NCBI GenBank assembly: GCA_029937205.1
Contig: JAPYQV010000063.1
Span: 1 to 10,058, forward strand
Direction: 5' to 3'
DNA from: Alphaproteobacteria bacterium
GTDB taxonomy: Bacteria; Pseudomonadota; Alphaproteobacteria; UBA828
Length of the DNA: 10,058 nucleotides
Shown piece by piece: positions 7,666 through 10,058 of the stretch (its first letter is position 1; each line of letters starts with the position of its first letter). Below the pieces are notes generated by a model. It worked only from the letters and a program-made list of their open reading frames with translations. It made no database searches and was not told the DNA's origin. The translations under genes and the position numbers were made by a program.

Positions 7666-8169
7666 ATGACTGATTCCAAGACTGCCCACGGCAAAGAACA
7701 TATTGCCGGTCAGATCACTTTTCTGGTCTGTGTGGCGCATGACGATCATTCCGCGGTGGCGGCCCGGTTTGCCGCCATGCGGGCGCAAAATTCCGGTGGC
7801 GCTGTCGCTCTACTCCACGTCACGCAACCGCCCGAATTTCAGCACTGGGCAGCGGTCGGCGAGCGCATGCGCGAGGAAACCCGCGAGGCAGCCGAGGTGA
7901 TGCTTGAGCGATTGGCCGGTGAAGTGGAAACCATGCTGGGCACGAAGCCATCTCTTCATTTGCGTGAAGGCCGGATCGGCGAAGAAATTCTTGGCTACAT
8001 AGATGAGAGTGAATCGATCAATCTGCTCGTGGTCGGCGCCGCGCCGCCCGATGATGGCCACGGATCCCTGATATCGTGGCTCGCCGGTCAGCTTGCCGGG
8101 CGTCTCAATATCCCCCTGGTGGTGGTGCCGGGAAATCTCAGCGATCAACAGCTTCGCAATCTGACATAG
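7666..8169 (+). CDS. Universal stress protein (UspA family)
   Basis: A small cytoplasmic alpha/beta (Rossmann-like) protein of the UspA superfamily, 167 residues, with one Usp domain. First strand 'ITFLVCVAHD' (17-26), second strand 'AVALLHVTQP', a long amphipathic helix 'MREETREAAEVMLERLAGEVE', then 'LHLREGRIGEEILGYI' and strand 'NLLVVGAAP' (119-127), and a last strand 'NIPLVVVPG'. In ATP-binding members the first strand ends in Asp and the loop reads G-x2-G-x9-G-(S/T). Here the Asp position appears to be A24, and the loop after G124 ('GAAPPDDGHGS') does not fit, so classical nucleotide binding is doubtful. A GAGG at 7653-7656 lies 9 nt before the ATG. The gene starts 20 nt after the Alph_Pro_TM gene and could share its transcript. 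A Usp gene just before nfu is common in Alphaproteobacteria, as I recall. The specific role is unknown. Confidence 0.9.
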   Translation: MTDSKTAHGKEHIAGQITFLVCVAHDDHSAVAARFAAMRAQNSGGAVALLHVTQPPEFQHWAAVGERMREETREAAEVMLERLAGEVETMLGTKPSLHLREGRIGEEILGYIDESESINLLVVGAAPPDDGHGSLISWLAGQLAGRLNIPLVVVPGNLSDQQLRNLT

Positions 8170-8194
8170 AATAATCCTCGCCGAATGGCCTGAC

Positions 8195-8211
8195 CTGGCG
8201 ACAGGCGCCAG
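8195..8211 (+). terminator. Small perfect hairpin after the usp gene, possible weak terminator
   Basis: CTGGCG (8195-8200) pairs with CGCCAG (8206-8211) around a 5-nt loop, 25 nt after the usp stop codon. It is followed by ATTCCTCGGTTCC, which is not a true T-tract, so intrinsic termination would be weak. It may help mark the operon end before the nfu promoter region. Confidence 0.25.
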
Positions 8212-8244
8212 ATTCCTCGGTTCCGGCAAAATGGCAATCTGCAA

Positions 8245-8275
8245 AACTCTTTCGTATTTCTTAACTATATATTTA
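8245..8275 (+). promoter_or_regulatory. AT-rich patch, candidate nfu promoter (-10 like TATATT)
   Basis: The usp-nfu gap (8170-8393) has no supported gene. It contains a marked AT-rich patch in an otherwise GC-rich window, with TATATT at 8268-8273 resembling a -10 box. No convincing -35 hexamer lies 16-18 nt upstream, so the call is tentative. If used, the nfu leader would be over 100 nt long. Confidence 0.25.
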
Positions 8276-8350
8276 CCTTCTCGTCCAATGGCTTCCGTTC
8301 AGCACTTGATTCCTGCCTCACTCTGGCCCACATTCCCGGTGCGAATTTGA

Positions 8351-8369
8351 GCGATCAATCAATGATCGC
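8351..8369. promoter_or_regulatory. Perfect 7-bp inverted repeat upstream of nfu, candidate operator or leader hairpin
   Basis: GCGATCA (8351-8357) and TGATCGC (8363-8369) are exact reverse complements separated by ATCAA. The dyad lies 24 nt before the nfu ATG and just upstream of the presumed ribosome binding region (AGG at 8380-8382). It could be a repressor site or an RNA hairpin affecting translation. It does not match the IscR consensus as I know it, and no regulator can be named. Confidence 0.35.
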
Positions 8370-8393
8370 CGTTCGCTACAGGTAGACGACGGA

Positions 8394-8957
8394 ATGTTCA
8401 TACAAACTGAACAGACCCCGAATCCAGCCACCTTGAAGTTCCTTCCGGGACAAACGGTGCTGGCCGAGGGGACGATTGACATTCGTGATGTGGAAGCGGC
8501 CGAGCGCTCGCCCTTGGCGGCGCGCCTTTTCCTGATCGACGAAGTCGTCGGCGTATTTTTCGGTAATGATTTCGTGACCGTATCCAAGACGGATGATGCA
8601 GATTGGCAAATGCTCAAGCCGGTCATTTTAGGCATCATCATGGAGCACTTCGTCTCGGGCAAACCCGTGATGCTGGATTCCGCAGATCTTGGCGACGCTA
8701 TGACGGACGGCGCTGAGGACGGCCCCGATGCCGAAATTATTGGCCAAATTAAGGATTTGCTGGAAACGCGGGTGCGCCCGGCCGTCGCCATGGATGGCGG
8801 CGATATTGTGTTCCGGGGGTTCCAAAACGGTGTGGTGATGGTGCAGTTACAGGGCGCGTGTCAGGGCTGCCCAAGCTCAACCGCGACCTTAAAAATGGGT
8901 ATCGAAAACATGCTGCGCCACTACATCCCCGAAGTTGTTGAGGTGCGCGCGGTCTAG
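8394..8957 (+). CDS. nfu: Nfu-type iron-sulfur cluster scaffold/carrier protein (NifU family)
   Basis: Nfu proteins bind a [4Fe-4S] cluster at a dimer interface and pass it to apo-proteins in the cytoplasm. The 187-residue product has the usual two-domain plan. An Nfu N-terminal domain (about 1-88) opens 'MFIQTEQTPNPATLKFLPG' and includes 'VFFGNDFVTVSK'. A short acidic linker ('DAMTDGAEDGPDAE') leads to the NifU C-terminal domain (about 113-185) with 'RPAVAMDGGDI' (M133-D137) and the cluster-binding CxxC, C156-Q-G-C159, in 'GACQGCPSST'. All key residues are present. The N-terminal phrase 'QTEQTPNP' right after the ATG confirms the start. The Shine-Dalgarno is weak (AGG at 8380-8382). It stands alone after a 224-nt gap holding a possible promoter and an inverted repeat. 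The next gene begins 74 nt downstream. Confidence 0.96.
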   Translation: MFIQTEQTPNPATLKFLPGQTVLAEGTIDIRDVEAAERSPLAARLFLIDEVVGVFFGNDFVTVSKTDDADWQMLKPVILGIIMEHFVSGKPVMLDSADLGDAMTDGAEDGPDAEIIGQIKDLLETRVRPAVAMDGGDIVFRGFQNGVVMVQLQGACQGCPSSTATLKMGIENMLRHYIPEVVEVRAV

Positions 8958-9031
8958 CTGCGGGCAACGAGACATTCGGGTCCGGCAAGTACGGCGACCG
9001 ATGGGGAAGAGGTTGTACGGGTGATTCGGCG

Positions 9032-10058
9032 ATGAAAAACAATAAAAACAATTCTAATGGGGCGCCGGAACCTGCCCTGCCGTGGGCGCATGTACCGCTG
9101 TTTGTGCCGGCGCTGGCGATTCTGGGCAGCGCAACGATTGCTGTATCCGCCCTCGCCATTAAACCGGTCGCAGATCCTGCCATTCCGGCACCCTCAGTTG
9201 CGGCGCAGACCCTGGTCCTTTCGCTCGCTCCTCCCGCGCCGACAGTCGCACCTCCTGCGCCAACTATTGCCGTAGAAACTCTGATCGTGTCACCAGCAGT
9301 GCCGGTACAGCCTGTCGCTGTAGAGACCCTGATCGTGTCGCCTGCGGCGCCCGCTCGGGCGGAAAACGATACGCCCATCGTGCGCGCCGCTCTGGCGACC
9401 AGCGAACAGGCGTTTGTGCGCGCCAAAATGCGTGGGAGAAGTAAGACTTACCGGGCGTTCCAAAACGCATTCGCCAAAAATTTCGCGTTTGTCTCCTTCG
9501 AGATGCCTGCTGATCTAACATCGGACACGCCGGCGCTGTTTTCCACCAACGCAAAAATTGAGCTCGACGAATTTTTACCAGCGCCGGTCAAGCCGGAGAC
9601 AGACAGCCACTCACCCACCACGGCGGTCATTCAGTTGCCCTTGCCAAAGCCGGTCGGGAAACAGCCGATCACAATGGCATCCTTGGATTCAACGTCAACC
9701 GATGGCCATATCGGAAGCGTCGCGGCGTTGGACGCGCATTTCGAGCAGATCGATTATGATTTGGCGAATGTGCGCGAATTGGGAAATAACGTACCGCGTC
9801 TCTATCTCAAACAACTGCCTGCCGACATTGCCGACGTCACTTCGGTGGAAACGCGAAAGCGCGTGTTCATCAAGGCCATCCTGCCGGTCGTTCTGCGTGT
9901 CAATGAAGACATACTGGCCGCCCGCGAAAAATTGCGGGATCTGCGCGGTATATTGGATTCCGGCATGTCCTTGACCGACGCTCAGCGCAAATGGTTGTCC
10001 GAACTGGCGGATCGTTACGAATCCGACCCTTATGATTGGGACGCCTTCATGGCACGGG
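9032..10058 (+). CDS. Bax-like/glucosaminidase-family cell-wall hydrolase, N-terminal part (3' end outside window)
   Basis: An open frame begins at the ATG at 9032 and runs to the window end without a stop (342 codons visible). TGA at 9023-9025 closes the frame upstream, so this is the earliest start. The product has an Asn/Lys-rich cytoplasmic N-terminus, one membrane helix (about 21-43), an Ala/Pro/Val-rich stretch with repeats (56-110), a low-complexity linker, and from about residue 230 a helical region: 'VPRLYLKQLPADIADV' (from 254), 'RKRVFIKAILPVVLRVNEDI', then 'SLTDAQRKWLSELADRY'. That region closely resembles what precedes the catalytic domain of alphaproteobacterial Bax-type proteins (Glucosaminidase domain, PF01832) as I recall them. 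The catalytic part would lie beyond the window. Inferred role: membrane-tethered hydrolase cleaving peptidoglycan in the periplasm. No clear Shine-Dalgarno is seen. An unrelated membrane-anchored protein remains possible until the C-terminus is read. Confidence 0.72.
   Translation, partial: MKNNKNNSNGAPEPALPWAHVPLFVPALAILGSATIAVSALAIKPVADPAIPAPSVAAQTLVLSLAPPAPTVAPPAPTIAVETLIVSPAVPVQPVAVETLIVSPAAPARAENDTPIVRAALATSEQAFVRAKMRGRSKTYRAFQNAFAKNFAFVSFEMPADLTSDTPALFSTNAKIELDEFLPAPVKPETDSHSPTTAVIQLPLPKPVGKQPITMASLDSTSTDGHIGSVAALDAHFEQIDYDLANVRELGNNVPRLYLKQLPADIADVTSVETRKRVFIKAILPVVLRVNEDILAAREKLRDLRGILDSGMSLTDAQRKWLSELADRYESDPYDWDAFMAR
9197..9361 (+). repeat. Degenerate 16-codon tandem repeat in the Bax-like gene
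   Basis: Residues 79-94 ('IAVETLIVSPAVPVQP') and 95-110 ('VAVETLIVSPAAPARA') are near-identical copies with a 48-nt period. The DNA copies begin near 9266 and 9314 and differ mainly at third codon positions. A more diverged unit precedes them at residues 56-70 ('VAAQTLVLSLAPPAP', from 9197). The repeats lie in the presumed periplasmic linker after the membrane helix. Confidence 0.75.

Noticed and set aside
9001..9024. Tiny 7-codon frame (ATG to TGA) just before the Bax-like gene
   Set aside because: Too short to support, no ribosome binding site and no regulatory composition such as repeated rare codons.
8749..9426. Minus-strand open frame (225 codons) across the nfu end and the start of the Bax-like gene
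   Set aside because: Its Gly/Thr/Ala-rich repeats are the antisense image of the Ala/Pro/Val repeat, and it overlaps the CxxC-coding end of nfu.

Overview
The window looks like a chromosomal core segment of an alphaproteobacterium, with a Rhodospirillales-like flavour. The support is a GC-rich composition with matching third-position bias, the protein sequences themselves, and a gene order (glnD, murJ, trpS, universal stress protein, nfu) that I recall as common in Alphaproteobacteria. All genes I can support lie on the + strand. I see no tRNA, rRNA, CRISPR array, insertion sequence or phage gene.

Layout. Positions 1-348 hold the 3' end of a gene that probably begins upstream, possibly the tail of a SAM-dependent methyltransferase. 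glnD (409-3180, PII uridylyltransferase/uridylyl-removing enzyme) is followed 9 nt later by murJ (3190-4767, lipid II flippase). A 105-111 nt spacer holds a plausible sigma70-type promoter and an imperfect hairpin before trpS (start 4879 preferred, end 5871, tryptophanyl-tRNA synthetase). Next comes a TauE/SafE-type membrane transporter gene split by one in-frame TAA into an N-terminal half (5967-6467) and a C-terminal half (6474-6881). It is followed, with a 1-nt stop/start overlap, by a secreted membrane-anchored protein of the alphaproteobacterial Alph_Pro_TM family (6881-7645). Then come a universal stress protein (7666-8169), a 224-nt non-coding gap with a perfect 7-bp inverted repeat, nfu (8394-8957, Fe-S cluster scaffold/carrier), and the 5' part of a Bax-like/glucosaminidase-family cell-wall hydrolase (9032 to beyond the window end).

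How the genes relate. Most are housekeeping: nitrogen-status signalling (GlnD), peptidoglycan precursor export (MurJ), translation (TrpS), Fe-S maturation (Nfu) and wall remodelling (Bax-like). The less-described part is the TauE/SafE plus Alph_Pro_TM pair between trpS and usp. Its tight coupling suggests a transporter with a membrane-tethered periplasmic partner of unknown substrate. The most notable observation is the in-frame TAA at 6465-6467, which separates two otherwise intact and well-conserved transporter halves. It could be a recent nonsense mutation, a consensus error, readthrough, or a true split into two subunits.
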